In this document: positions 52,561 through 60,247 of the stretch, piece by piece | Layout: every line of letters begins with the position of its first letter | Numbering within the stretch: the first letter of the stretch is position 1 | Assembly (NCBI RefSeq): GCF_026672545.1 | Contig: NZ_JAPPRJ010000009.1 | Location: forward strand, 372,001-436,000 | DNA length: 64,000 nt | Direction of reading: 5' to 3' | Origin: Rhizobium sp. SL86 | GTDB taxonomy: Bacteria; Pseudomonadota; Alphaproteobacteria; Rhizobiales; Rhizobiaceae | Made by a program: the position numbers and the translations under genes | The notes under the pieces: generated by a model | Seen by the model: only the letters and a program-made list of their open reading frames with translations | Told to the model about the DNA's origin: nothing | Database searches by the model: none

Positions 52561-53288
52561 GGCGTCGGCGCCGCCTGTTCGGCCCGCACGTCAGCCTTCC
52601 CCGTCAGCGTCGGCAGAACCGCCTCCACCTGCGCCAGAATTTCCGCGGCAATGCGGCCGACACTCTGATCCGCATCGATCACGCGGCAGCGCTGTTCGTC
52701 GATTGCGGCAATATCGAGAAAGGCCTGGCGGCGCATTTCGTGCACCTCGAGTTCCTCCTTCTCGAAACGGTCGGGAGCTGTCCCCTCGCCGGCCTCGCTG
52801 CTGCGGCGCCTCGCCCGCGCCAGCCCCTTTTCGGCCGGCAGATCGAGGATCAGCGTCAGATCCGGACGAAGCCCGTGGATCGCCACCTGTTCCAGCGCAT
52901 CGACGAATTCGACTTCGAGGTTGCCGGTGATCCCCTGATAGACACGCGAGGAATCCATGAACCGGTCGCAGAGCACGATCTTGCCCGCCATCAGGGCCGG
53001 GCGGATGACTTCCTCGACATGATCGTTGCGGGCCGCGGCAAACAGCATGGCTTCCATACGCACGCCGAAATCTTCCGCTGCACCGGACAAAAGCACATGC
53101 CGGACGGCTTCCGCGCCGGCCGACCCGCCGGGCTCGCGCGTCACCAGCACGTCGTATCCCCGTTGCGACAGCGAATCGGCAAGACGGCGGATCTGCGTGG
53201 ATTTGCCCGCCCCTTCCCCGCCTTCGAATGTCACGAACAGACCGGTTGGTCGTGCGTCCGACGATAATGCTCCGGATGATTTCGCCAA
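52557..53288 (-). CDS. tmk: thymidylate kinase
   Basis: The 243-residue kinase phosphorylates dTMP to dTDP. The P-loop EGGEGAGKSTQIRRL, the DRFMDSSRVYQG motif and a LID region rich in Arg (GLARARRRSSEAGEGT) are present. The start is TTG at 53288, with AGG a few bases upstream; the N-terminal 15 residues are longer than in Escherichia coli. It overlaps holB by four bases and is separated from the upstream carboxypeptidase gene by 87 bases. Confidence 0.94.
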   Translation of the reverse strand: MAKSSGALSSDARPTGLFVTFEGGEGAGKSTQIRRLADSLSQRGYDVLVTREPGGSAGAEAVRHVLLSGAAEDFGVRMEAMLFAAARNDHVEEVIRPALMAGKIVLCDRFMDSSRVYQGITGNLEVEFVDALEQVAIHGLRPDLTLILDLPAEKGLARARRRSSEAGEGTAPDRFEKEELEVHEMRRQAFLDIAAIDEQRCRVIDADQSVGRIAAEILAQVEAVLPTLTGKADVRAEQAAPTP

Positions 53289-53375
53289 TGTGCCTACATC
53301 TGTTTGCTCGGTTCTTGCGAACCCTTCTACCCCATCACGATGACGAGCGGAACGCGCAATCCGCGTCGGAACGGG

Positions 53376-54548
53376 TCAAATCCAGAAGAACAGCAATTCG
53401 AAAAGCGCATCGGTCGCCTTCGAAACAAGCGTGCCTTCCGCAACGTCGGCTGCGGCCTGAAGCGGGACTTCCTTGATCTGCCGTTCGCCCTCGAAAAGCC
53501 GGAGCGTCCCAACGGGCTGCCCCTTCCTGACCGGCGCGCGCAGCGGCCAGTCGTAGACGATACGACCCGTCAGCCGCTCCGGGTTGCGGCTCGGTACGTA
53601 AACATCCACCGGCTCTGCGGCGATGAGCGCCACATGCGAAGCGTTGCCGCCGTAAACCGCCGCCTCGCCGATCGTCTCGTCCGGCTTGAAGATCAGCTTC
53701 GTCTCGAAGGAGGACAGCGCCCATTCCAGCACCCGGCGGGATTCCTCCAGCCGCTCCTTTTCGCTCGCGAGCCCGCCCATGGCGAGGAAAAGCCGCGTGC
53801 CGTCCCGTTCGACCGAGGCGACGACCGCAAAGCCGTGCCCTTCGGCAAAACCGGCGCCCAGGCCATCAACGCCGATGCCAAGCTGCAGCAGCGGGTTCTT
53901 GTTGCGCTGAAAGATCTTGTTCCAGGTAAAGTCCGGCGCCGAATAGAGGCGGTAATAGTCCGGATAGTTCGTGTAGATGTGGCGCGCGAGGATGACGAGG
54001 TCATGCGCCGTCGTCACGCTCACCTGCTCCGGCAGGCCGGTCGCATTGGCAAAGCTGCTGCGCATCATGCCGAGATCGCGGGCACGCGCCGTCATGCGTT
54101 CGGCAAACTGTGCCTCGGTGACGGCCATGCCTTCGGCGATGATGATGCAGGCATCGTTGGCGTTCTGAATCACGACGCCCCGGATCAGGTCGTCGAGCGG
54201 CACCTCGGATTTCAGCGCGGCAAACATCGTTGTGGTGCCGGAAGGCGCGCCGCCGGTGCGCCAGGCAAATTCCGAAACCGGGAAGGCTGTTGCCGGTGAG
54301 ACCTCGCCCTTGCGGATCGCCTCGAAAACGAGATCCATCGTCATCAGCTTGGCAAGCGAGGCCGGCGGAAAAGCCTGGTTCTCGTTTTGCGCCAGAAGAA
54401 CGGTGCCGGTCTTGGCTTCCACCAGATAAATCTGCTTGGCCTTCAGATCGGACAGTTTCTGTTCCGCCGCCAGGCTAGCCGGCGGCATCGCCCAGACACA
54501 CAGGGCCATCAGGACGGAAAGGCTTGACGTAAAAGGCCGTGGGCGCAT
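53376..54548 (-). CDS. D-alanyl-D-alanine carboxypeptidase-like protein, KTG missing
   Basis: The 390-residue protein has a signal peptide (about 1-27) and the penicillin-binding fold of the DacA/DacC type. Motif 1 is intact, with Ser and Lys in PASLAKLM. Motif 2 is NAN in IQNANDACI, an arrangement I remember from other rhizobial members. Motif 3, usually KTG in a GLKTGFT-like context, reads GVDGLGAGFAEGHG, so Lys-Thr are replaced by Gly-Ala. The DacA C-terminal beta domain and an amphipathic C-terminal helix are present. It may be weak or inactive as a carboxypeptidase. GAGGA lies before ATG 54548. Confidence 0.85.
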   Translation of the reverse strand: MRPRPFTSSLSVLMALCVWAMPPASLAAEQKLSDLKAKQIYLVEAKTGTVLLAQNENQAFPPASLAKLMTMDLVFEAIRKGEVSPATAFPVSEFAWRTGGAPSGTTTMFAALKSEVPLDDLIRGVVIQNANDACIIIAEGMAVTEAQFAERMTARARDLGMMRSSFANATGLPEQVSVTTAHDLVILARHIYTNYPDYYRLYSAPDFTWNKIFQRNKNPLLQLGIGVDGLGAGFAEGHGFAVVASVERDGTRLFLAMGGLASEKERLEESRRVLEWALSSFETKLIFKPDETIGEAAVYGGNASHVALIAAEPVDVYVPSRNPERLTGRIVYDWPLRAPVRKGQPVGTLRLFEGERQIKEVPLQAAADVAEGTLVSKATDALFELLFFWI

Positions 54549-54615
54549 GAAGGTCCTCGTCAACCGGATGCGCCCCTGACTAGCAAGCACCATTCTGCAG
54601 TGCAACCACCCAAGC

Positions 54616-55818
54616 TTACCGGGTCGGTGCTTTTCCGGTAGGAGCCTGGTCGGTCTTTTCGATGACACCATCACCGCGCAACACGACATTGCCGAAAATG
54701 ACACGCGGTTCGTTGCGGCTGGACGGCTGTGCCGCATAGGCGGTGGCAACCGGCGCAGGAGCCGGTGCCGGACGAACAACCTGAACAGCTGCGGGCGCCG
54801 GCTGGCGCGCCGCAACGGCAGGTTTCTGGACCGGGGCGACAGCCGGAAGCGGAGTTGCCACAACCGGCTTCTGGAGAGGTGCAACATTCTTCGGTGCCAC
54901 GGCGACAGGGCGCGCCGCCGGCAACGATGCCACCTGATAACCGGTGTTCTTCGGCGCGGCTGCCACAACGGTGGTCGGGCGCTCGACGGGCATCGGTGCG
55001 GCAATCGTCGGATTGGCGGGCCGCGCGGTCGTTGTCGGAGCCTTGGTCGGCACGCGGTTGGCGGCGCCGGCACGTGCCGGTTCCGGCAGGCCGTTACCAA
55101 AACTCTGCAACTGGTCACCGAGCGACTGGTTGGAAGCAACCATCACGCCGGTTGCGATCTGGCCATCGGGATGGATGCCCGGCAGACGCTCGCCCTTGCG
55201 GACATAGGAGGCCATCAGGAACGGCATGTCGCGGCCATCCATACGGGCGCGGCCGACATACTGCACATTGACGCGCGCCGTGCCGGTGCGTTTGAAATCA
55301 AGCAGTTCCGCAGCCTTGCTCGACACGTCGATGATACGGCCCTCGTGGAAGGGACCGCGATCGTTGACGCGCACGATGACCGACGAACCGGTATCCATAT
55401 TGGTCACGCGCGCATAACTCGGCAGCGGAAAAGTCGGATGGGCAGCCGAGATATGGTCGCTGTCATAGACCTCGCCATTCGCCGTCACGCGCCCGTGGAA
55501 GGCAGAGCCGTACCAGGAGGCCAGGCCACTCTTGTTGTAGCGCGGATCTTCCTTGGGAACGTAGGTCTTGCCCTTCACCTGGTAGGGATCGCCCACCATG
55601 AAACGGCCGCCACCCTTCGGAACGGGCTGACCATCGGCAACGACCCGCGGGCTGGCTTTGACGCCATATTCGCTCTCGGCAAAATATTCCTTGCTCTTCG
55701 GCTTCGGCTTTTGTGTCGTCGCCGTCTGTGTCGATGCGCAGGAGGTGACGGCAAGACAAACGCACGCCACTCCAAGCCACTTCACCCCAAGAAGGAGCCT
55801 ATCCTTGCCAGATCTCAA
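54616..55818 (-). CDS. rlpA: RlpA-like septal lipoprotein
   Basis: The 400-residue protein has a lipoprotein signal peptide with lipobox AVTSC, so the mature form is lipid-anchored. The double-psi beta-barrel domain (about 85-195) has GLASWYGSAFHGRVTANGE and the catalytic Asp in VNDRGPF, as in RlpA, which cleaves denuded glycan at the septum. The C-terminal half is very rich in Pro, Ala and Val and shows no SPOR domain. The start is taken as TTG 55818 with GGGG upstream, because the n-region then has the needed positive charge; a GTG further in is an alternative. It lies 67 bases before the carboxypeptidase gene. Confidence 0.85.
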   Translation of the reverse strand: MRSGKDRLLLGVKWLGVACVCLAVTSCASTQTATTQKPKPKSKEYFAESEYGVKASPRVVADGQPVPKGGGRFMVGDPYQVKGKTYVPKEDPRYNKSGLASWYGSAFHGRVTANGEVYDSDHISAAHPTFPLPSYARVTNMDTGSSVIVRVNDRGPFHEGRIIDVSSKAAELLDFKRTGTARVNVQYVGRARMDGRDMPFLMASYVRKGERLPGIHPDGQIATGVMVASNQSLGDQLQSFGNGLPEPARAGAANRVPTKAPTTTARPANPTIAAPMPVERPTTVVAAAPKNTGYQVASLPAARPVAVAPKNVAPLQKPVVATPLPAVAPVQKPAVAARQPAPAAVQVVRPAPAPAPVATAYAAQPSSRNEPRVIFGNVVLRGDGVIEKTDQAPTGKAPTR

Positions 55819-56063
55819 TGTATGCCCCACGCCGCTCTCGTGGCCGCCTCGGCCGCAACTCAAACACTTGCCCCGGCAGGTATGGTTAACCGGGCCACGC
55901 GTCCACTTTTGCCCCCAAGATGGCTAAAATGCGAACCAAATTCGTGGATAAATGGAATTTCTATTCCGTATGGTTAATATACTGTAAAAATAGACTTGGC
56001 CGCGGCGGACAAACAAAGTCGGGTTTGGCACAACGCCAGGCGACCGGCGCCGGCACACAGGAG

Positions 56064-56091
56064 TTGACGTGACGCCCGCGCCCGCTATAAG
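56064..56091 (+). promoter_or_regulatory. promoter of tRNA-Ser
   Basis: TTGACG (56064-56069) and TATAAG (56086-56091) stand 16 bases apart and end 33 bases before the mature tRNA. The rest of the 306-base spacer 55819-56124 holds no gene and includes the A+T-rich start region of rlpA. Confidence 0.8.
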
Positions 56092-56124
56092 GCCAGCACC
56101 AGCGATAGCGCTGTTCTTGGCATT

Positions 56125-56214
56125 GGAAGAGTGTCCGAGTGGTTTAAGGAACCGGTCTTGAAAACCGGCGTGCGGGAAACCGTACCGTGGGTTCGAATCC
56201 CACCTCTTCCGCCA
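56125..56214 (+). tRNA. tRNA-Ser, anticodon TGA
   Basis: The 90-base gene has a perfect 7-bp acceptor stem GGAAGAG/CTCTTCC, a T-arm with GGTTCGAATCC, and the anticodon loop CTTGAAA, giving anticodon TGA (reads UCA and wobble codons). The long variable arm marks a serine tRNA. GCCA at 56211-56214 includes the encoded CCA end. A good promoter lies upstream. Serine tRNA genes are frequent integration sites, and the next stretch looks accessory. Confidence 0.95.
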
Positions 56215-56310
56215 TTGCCGCCTATAGCCGCCCTTCGCCAGACGGGCATCGCCACGTCCGGCGAGGAAGACGGACAACGGCAATCGGCCGATCATTGCCC
56301 CTTCACGGTC

Positions 56311-57840
56311 CTACGCAGGCCCGCGATAATCACCCCAGGCAAGGCGGGTAGCTTTGTTGGGGTCGCGGTCTTCGCGGTCTTCGGCGTCAAAAATCCGCGT
56401 CCTGCGAAGATCCGTGTCATAGCAGCTCCAGCCAGGTGTCCGCCCGTGCACGAAGTCGAGAAAAGCACCCTGGAAACGCTGGCTGACCGCTTTGGATCGC
56501 TTGCGATAGAAGAGGTCGAGTTTGCCCAGCTCCCCCTCGCCGGTGCTGCCGAACACCATTGGCAGATCAAGGCCGTGGGTCGCTGCGCCAAACAACAGAC
56601 GCGTGAGCGGCGTGGCATAATCGAAGCGGTAGACCCAGCAATCGGCAAAGGCCGAATGGCCTTCGGCGATGCGCAAGGCGGGCAGCCAGAAGGTGAAATC
56701 GCCGCCCATGTCGATGGCGGTCGCTTTGGAGGGAAAGCCCGGATAGGCGGCGACAAGGCGCTGGCGCAGACCGTCCGGCGCGGCCTTGGCGAACATCGCT
56801 TCGAGCTGGCTGACGCGGGTGCTGATCACAGGCAGTGCCTTGTGCAACATCGCGCCTTCGCGCTTCATGGTGCCGATCACCAGCGGCAGGCGTGTCGCAT
56901 GCCCTTGGCTGAACGCCTCGATGGGGTGGAGCGGCAGGAAATCGCCGTCGATGACCGGCGATGTCGGCAGCAGGCCCGGATACTTGTCGGGCGCGACATC
57001 GTAGAAGAACTGGCTGGCCCTTGCGTTGAGCTGTTCGCAATCCAGCCGCTTGAGGGCCGGCCCCGTCGCCTGCCGGTCGTCCGGATCCAGCCCCAGCGTG
57101 CGGATGATGTCATCGGCGAAGATAGCATGGCGGTGGCGGTCATAAACGCTGAAGCCCGCCGGACTCATGGCAAAGGCGCGGTGGAACAACCCTTTGGCGC
57201 TGGGCACGCACATCAGGAACACGACCGATGCGGCACCCGCCGATTGACCGAAGATGGTGACGTTGTCGGGATCGCCACCGAAGGCGGCAATGTTCTGCTG
57301 CACCCATTGCAGCGCGGCCACCTGATCACGCAGGCCGAGATTGCTGTCGATGGGATCGTCGGTCGTCGACCAGTTGCTGAAATCGGTAAATCCGAACACG
57401 CCCACCCGGTAGTTGAAGCTGACGAAAACCACGTCGCCGTTTTGGACGAGATCTTTGCCGCGATAGAGGGGCGTGCGCGTTCCACCCAGCGAGAAGCCGC
57501 CGCCATAGATCCAGACCACCACTGGCCGGGGCCGATCCGACGGGTCGGCGGGCGCCGAGATATTGATCGTCAAACAATCTTCCGACATCGGGGTCTGCGC
57601 GCCGGCTCCACCGATGGCCTCGAAGCCTCGCTTCTGAATGGGAAGCGGGCCGAACGTCTTGGCCTCACGCACGCCCTGCCACGGCTGGGGCGGCTGCGGC
57701 GCCCGAAACCGTAAGGGGCCGACCGGCGCCTGAGCATAGGGAATGCCGAACCAGCTTCGCACGCCGTCGGCGACCACACCGAGAACATCCCCCTGATGCG
57801 TGCGGCAAATGAGGCTGGCCGCGTCCGATGTCACCTGCAT
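56311..57840 (-). CDS. type B carboxylesterase
   Basis: The 509-residue protein is a full-length carboxylesterase/para-nitrobenzyl esterase: oxyanion segment VVVWIYGGGFSLG, N-terminal FGIPYAQAPVGPLRF, SEDCLTINI, the nucleophile Ser in GQSAGAAS, Glu/Asp-bearing SPVIDGDFLP region and a C-terminal His in THGLDLPMVF. No signal peptide is visible, so it is cytosolic. ATG 57840 with AAAGGA upstream lies four bases after the TetR stop, so the two genes form an operon. The substrate, an ester or amide of natural or foreign origin, is unknown. Confidence 0.92.
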   Translation of the reverse strand: MQVTSDAASLICRTHQGDVLGVVADGVRSWFGIPYAQAPVGPLRFRAPQPPQPWQGVREAKTFGPLPIQKRGFEAIGGAGAQTPMSEDCLTINISAPADPSDRPRPVVVWIYGGGFSLGGTRTPLYRGKDLVQNGDVVFVSFNYRVGVFGFTDFSNWSTTDDPIDSNLGLRDQVAALQWVQQNIAAFGGDPDNVTIFGQSAGAASVVFLMCVPSAKGLFHRAFAMSPAGFSVYDRHRHAIFADDIIRTLGLDPDDRQATGPALKRLDCEQLNARASQFFYDVAPDKYPGLLPTSPVIDGDFLPLHPIEAFSQGHATRLPLVIGTMKREGAMLHKALPVISTRVSQLEAMFAKAAPDGLRQRLVAAYPGFPSKATAIDMGGDFTFWLPALRIAEGHSAFADCWVYRFDYATPLTRLLFGAATHGLDLPMVFGSTGEGELGKLDLFYRKRSKAVSQRFQGAFLDFVHGRTPGWSCYDTDLRRTRIFDAEDREDRDPNKATRLAWGDYRGPA

Positions 57841-57844
57841 GTTT

Positions 57845-58516
57845 TCAGTCCTTTCGTGCCGCATGTTCGAAGTTCAGGCGCTCAACCCCGGAATCGGTCT
57901 TTTGCAGGGTCGGCAGCCCACCGAGAAACAGCGTGACGCGCTGGGCGACGAACTGTTCCATCGCCAACTCCGATCGCGGCCAGAGTCCGAGGGCTGCGGC
58001 CCTGACCGGTGCGGCCACGACCAAGTCCCAGAGTATCTGCGCCTGATCGCGGGTTGCCGCCTCTGTCGGGCCGCAGCCGAGCCTCAACAGGACCGGATAA
58101 AAGCGTTCCATGGCGCTCAGCCGTGCCGACTCGAGAATGGGAACGATCTCCGGAAACCGCACCGCTTCGGCCACCACGACCCGTTCGATGGCGATGACAT
58201 CCGGCTCCAGGAACAGCCGCAGGGTATCCAGACAGACGCTCTGAAGCTGCTCCGACAGCGGGCGCTCATCGACCACGACCGGCCCCAACTGACGAAGGCT
58301 CTGTTCGGCATAAGTGGTGGTCACCAGCCGAAAGAGATCGGCCTTGTCGGTGAAGCGGCTGTAAACGCTGCGCTTGGCTGAACCGAGGCGCCGCGCCAGT
58401 TCGTCGATGGTCGTGCCAGCGTAGCCTTTCTCCAGAAACAGGCGCGTAGCGACAGCGACCATCCGGTCCGTCAGATCTTCAGACTGCTCTTTTAATGGAC
58501 GGCCGGGCTTGGGCAT
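57845..58516 (-). CDS. TetR/AcrR-family repressor
   Basis: The 223-residue regulator has the N-terminal TetR helix-turn-helix (ATRLFLEKGYAGTTIDELAR, LGSAKRSVYSRF) and a helical ligand/dimer domain with several aromatic residues. GAGG precedes ATG 58516; an upstream extension to 58555 is open but without site support. It precedes the esterase in one operon. Two palindromes and a good promoter lie directly upstream, so it is very likely autoregulated, with an esterase substrate or product as inducer. Confidence 0.92.
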   Translation of the reverse strand: MPKPGRPLKEQSEDLTDRMVAVATRLFLEKGYAGTTIDELARRLGSAKRSVYSRFTDKADLFRLVTTTYAEQSLRQLGPVVVDERPLSEQLQSVCLDTLRLFLEPDVIAIERVVVAEAVRFPEIVPILESARLSAMERFYPVLLRLGCGPTEAATRDQAQILWDLVVAAPVRAAALGLWPRSELAMEQFVAQRVTLFLGGLPTLQKTDSGVERLNFEHAARKD

Positions 58517-58541
58517 CGCAGGAACCTCTAGATTTCCTGCG
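58517..58541. promoter_or_regulatory. dyad directly before the TetR start
   Basis: CGCAGGAA (58517-58524) and TTCCTGCG (58534-58541) are perfect inverted arms with a 9-base centre, overlapping the ribosome binding site. A bound repressor here could block translation start or elongation. Confidence 0.6.
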
Positions 58542-58543
58542 CC

Positions 58544-58572
58544 AAGATAGGTCACTCAAGCCATTAATGCAA
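58544..58572 (-). promoter_or_regulatory. promoter of the tetR-esterase operon
   Basis: On the minus strand TTGCAT (58572-58567) and TATCTT (58549-58544) stand 17 bases apart. The -35 element lies in the upstream palindrome. Confidence 0.6.
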
Positions 58573-58590
58573 CGGTGTCGTTTCATTAAT
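58563..58590. promoter_or_regulatory. dyad over the -35 element
   Basis: ATTAATG (58563-58569) and CATTAAT (58584-58590) are perfect arms around a 14-base centre that itself holds AACG-N4-CGTT. It overlaps the -35 box, the classic place for a TetR-type operator. Confidence 0.6.
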
Positions 58591-58872
58591 CCGGCAGGCT
58601 AACCGGATTGCTTGACTGGCGGCGGACGACCTTCGCACCGAGCGGTTTGACGTGGTGCCAAGTCCCACCCTGCGGAAGACGTCCCCATGACTGCGCTCTG
58701 GCCGCGCTCGCGCGACCTCACCACCAAAGTGCGGTGATGATGGAGGCGCTCATAAAGGCGGTGAAGACCAACAACCTCACCCTCTCCTAGGTGCGGCGTT
58801 AGAGGGTTATAGTGTAGGCATAGTGCTCATCATTGTCGGGCACGGCCCGCCATCAATGCCGAGTATCCCCTG
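58591..58872. other. 282-bp spacer without a supported gene
   Basis: A short plus-strand frame at 58608-58790 has no ribosome binding site and no recognised family. The stretch may be a remnant, but nothing identifiable remains. Confidence 0.4.
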
Positions 58873-59190
58873 TCAATCCGGCGGCATTTTCGTTGCCGCA
58901 CCCGGCACAATCCCGCCGGCTGGACGTGCCCCCTCCCTCTTGGCTTCGCGCATCGCCACCTCGTGCTCTGCGGCCTCGCGGGCCATGTCGTGGCGTGGTT
59001 CACCTGGGCTGCGGTCTCTGCCTTCTTCCGAGCGCTGGATATCGTGGTCCTCGCCCAGCACCGCGGTGCCGCGGTCCAGCGGCGCATCGGTATCCGCTTC
59101 CCTTGGTTGCGCCTTGTCGGCGGGCACAAGTCCCATTTCGGCGGCAAGGCTGGTCAGGGTGCTTTTTGTCTTGGATGGTTCGGCTGTCAT
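58873..59190 (-). CDS. small hydrophilic protein, possible general stress gene
   Basis: The 105-residue protein is rich in Ala, Glu, Asp and Arg, has no hydrophobic segment and looks disordered apart from short helices (STLTSLAAEMGL, AREAAEHEVAMREAKRE). AAGGAG lies seven bases before ATG 59190, a good site. Upstream on this strand GGAAC-N16-TGTT fits the EcfG stress promoter. No family is recognised. The gene is supported by the ribosome binding site and the promoter-like match, not by homology. Confidence 0.55.
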   Translation of the reverse strand: MTAEPSKTKSTLTSLAAEMGLVPADKAQPREADTDAPLDRGTAVLGEDHDIQRSEEGRDRSPGEPRHDMAREAAEHEVAMREAKREGARPAGGIVPGAATKMPPD

Positions 59191-59211
59191 GTCGGTTCTC
59201 CTTTGCCTCCC

Positions 59212-59236
59212 AACACAGGCCACTCGCTCTGGTTCC
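59212..59236 (-). promoter_or_regulatory. EcfG-like promoter
   Basis: On the minus strand GGAAC (59236-59232) is followed after 16 bases by TGTT (59215-59212). The alphaproteobacterial EcfG consensus is GGAAC-N16/17-CGTT, so one base differs. The site would place the transcript start about 15 bases before ATG 59190. Confidence 0.4.
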
Positions 59237-59362
59237 CGATCGCGTTCGGACACGGGATGGCTGCAGACGACACCAGTCTCGCGCAAGCTTCGGGCTCTAA
59301 CCGATATGGTATCGGAAATTGCAGCCATGATGGCTTGGCCGAGATCATGAGGATCGAAACGA

Positions 59363-59554
59363 ATGCTGAATGACGATCACGTTGTCCTGGATTGGCAGCA
59401 GCGCGGCATGCATGCGCGCGTCTTGGGCCTGAAGCCGCAACAGAACCCACTGTTGAAGCACCGTCCGCGCGACGGGCGTCATATGAGAGAATGGCAGGAG
59501 AAATGTGATGCCTGGCTGTTCGGCTGGAGCATCGAGGATGCCTGTCGCAACTAA
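59363..59554 (+). CDS. small Rmf/CrpP-like protein
   Basis: The 63-residue plus-strand ORF has GAGG ten bases upstream. Its layout, RGMHARVLGLKPQQNP followed by KCDAWLFGWSIEDA, resembles ribosome modulation factor and CrpP-like proteins, which share G-x-x-A, a Pro after the loop and W-x-x-GW at the end. A longer minus-strand frame (59345-59662) overlaps it but has poorer character. If right, the product might bind stalled ribosomes, but this is similarity by eye. Confidence 0.45.
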   Translation: MLNDDHVVLDWQQRGMHARVLGLKPQQNPLLKHRPRDGRHMREWQEKCDAWLFGWSIEDACRN

Positions 59555-59573
59555 GATTGTCGCAACTAGGATT
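59544..59573. repeat. 15-bp tandem duplication over a stop codon
   Basis: GTCGCAACTAAGATT (59544-59558) is followed directly by GTCGCAACTAGGATT (59559-59573). The stop TAA of the 59363 ORF lies in the first copy and the second copy has TAG at the same place. Confidence 0.8.
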
Positions 59574-59663
59574 GCGGCGGATGTGCCAAGCTGGGGCAAA
59601 ACATCCGATTCCGTCATGGCAAAAATGACGCCTGTTTCGTTTCGAAACGTTCTATTTGGCACA

Positions 59664-59679
59664 TTAACCCTTATTTAAC
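59664..59679 (+). promoter_or_regulatory. CtrA-like binding site
   Basis: TTAA-N7-TTAAC on the plus strand matches the CtrA consensus. It ends 62 bases before ATG 59742, a usual distance for a site near -35. This also argues for the later start. Confidence 0.5.
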
Positions 59680-59741
59680 CAAGGACTTGCAGACCTGAGA
59701 ACATGTGTCATGCTCGAATTCGGGCAAGGGACCATAGGTTC

Positions 59742-59972
59742 ATGACACAGAGACATTCCAGCGCAGACGATGCTTTCGAGCCGAGCATAGGGTGCCGCTT
59801 CAAGGTGGAGGCGGCGATGCTCTCCATGATCGAGGACCTGCGGCGGCAAGGTCTGAGCACCGCGGAAATCGCCCTGTCGCTTGCGGATGCAGCCGAGGAT
59901 TACGTGCTGCGTCTCGCCAGCTGCGCAGACGAGGACGAACTCGCGGCGCGCCAGAAACCGCTCGGCCATTAG
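59742..59972 (+). CDS. small conserved-looking hypothetical protein
   Basis: The 76-residue protein from ATG 59742 is helical and partly amphipathic (KVEAAMLSMIEDLRRQGLST, AEIALSLADAAEDYVLRL). I recall similar proteins from rhizobia, but with no function. A start at 59703 is also in frame and would put the CtrA-like site only 24 bases away, so I prefer 59742. It is followed by a hairpin with an 8-bp stem (60085-60105) in the 275-base spacer before the converging J-domain gene. Nothing else is seen in that spacer. Confidence 0.6.
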   Translation: MTQRHSSADDAFEPSIGCRFKVEAAMLSMIEDLRRQGLSTAEIALSLADAAEDYVLRLASCADEDELAARQKPLGH

Positions 59973-60247
59973 GCCGCGCGGCAACCACCGCCCTCTCCTG
60001 CAAATCAAATTCCGATCCGTCTTCGGGCCGGTTTTTCCATGCCACAGATCTGGGCGACTATTCCTGGAACGAAAATGCCGGTGGCGGGTTCGCCAAACGA
60101 ACCCGGACCGTGTCAAGCGGACGCGACAGGGATGGAGAACATGGGTATTTTTCCGCTTTCTGCCCATGGCCAACGAAATGGCAGGCGAGCTTCCCACCTG
60201 TCCGGTCCGGGGTCACAGCATTCCCGTCCGAACGGGCCGATCAGCGA

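Noticed and set aside
56216..58872. Search for a prophage or integrative element after tRNA-Ser
   Set aside because: No integrase, recombinase, transposase or repeated tRNA end was seen, so no mobile element is called.
59345..59662. Minus-strand frame of 105 codons opposite the Rmf-like ORF
   Set aside because: Although GTG has an AGGG site, its sequence has no domain character and the opposite frame carries a recognisable motif; retained only as a possibility.
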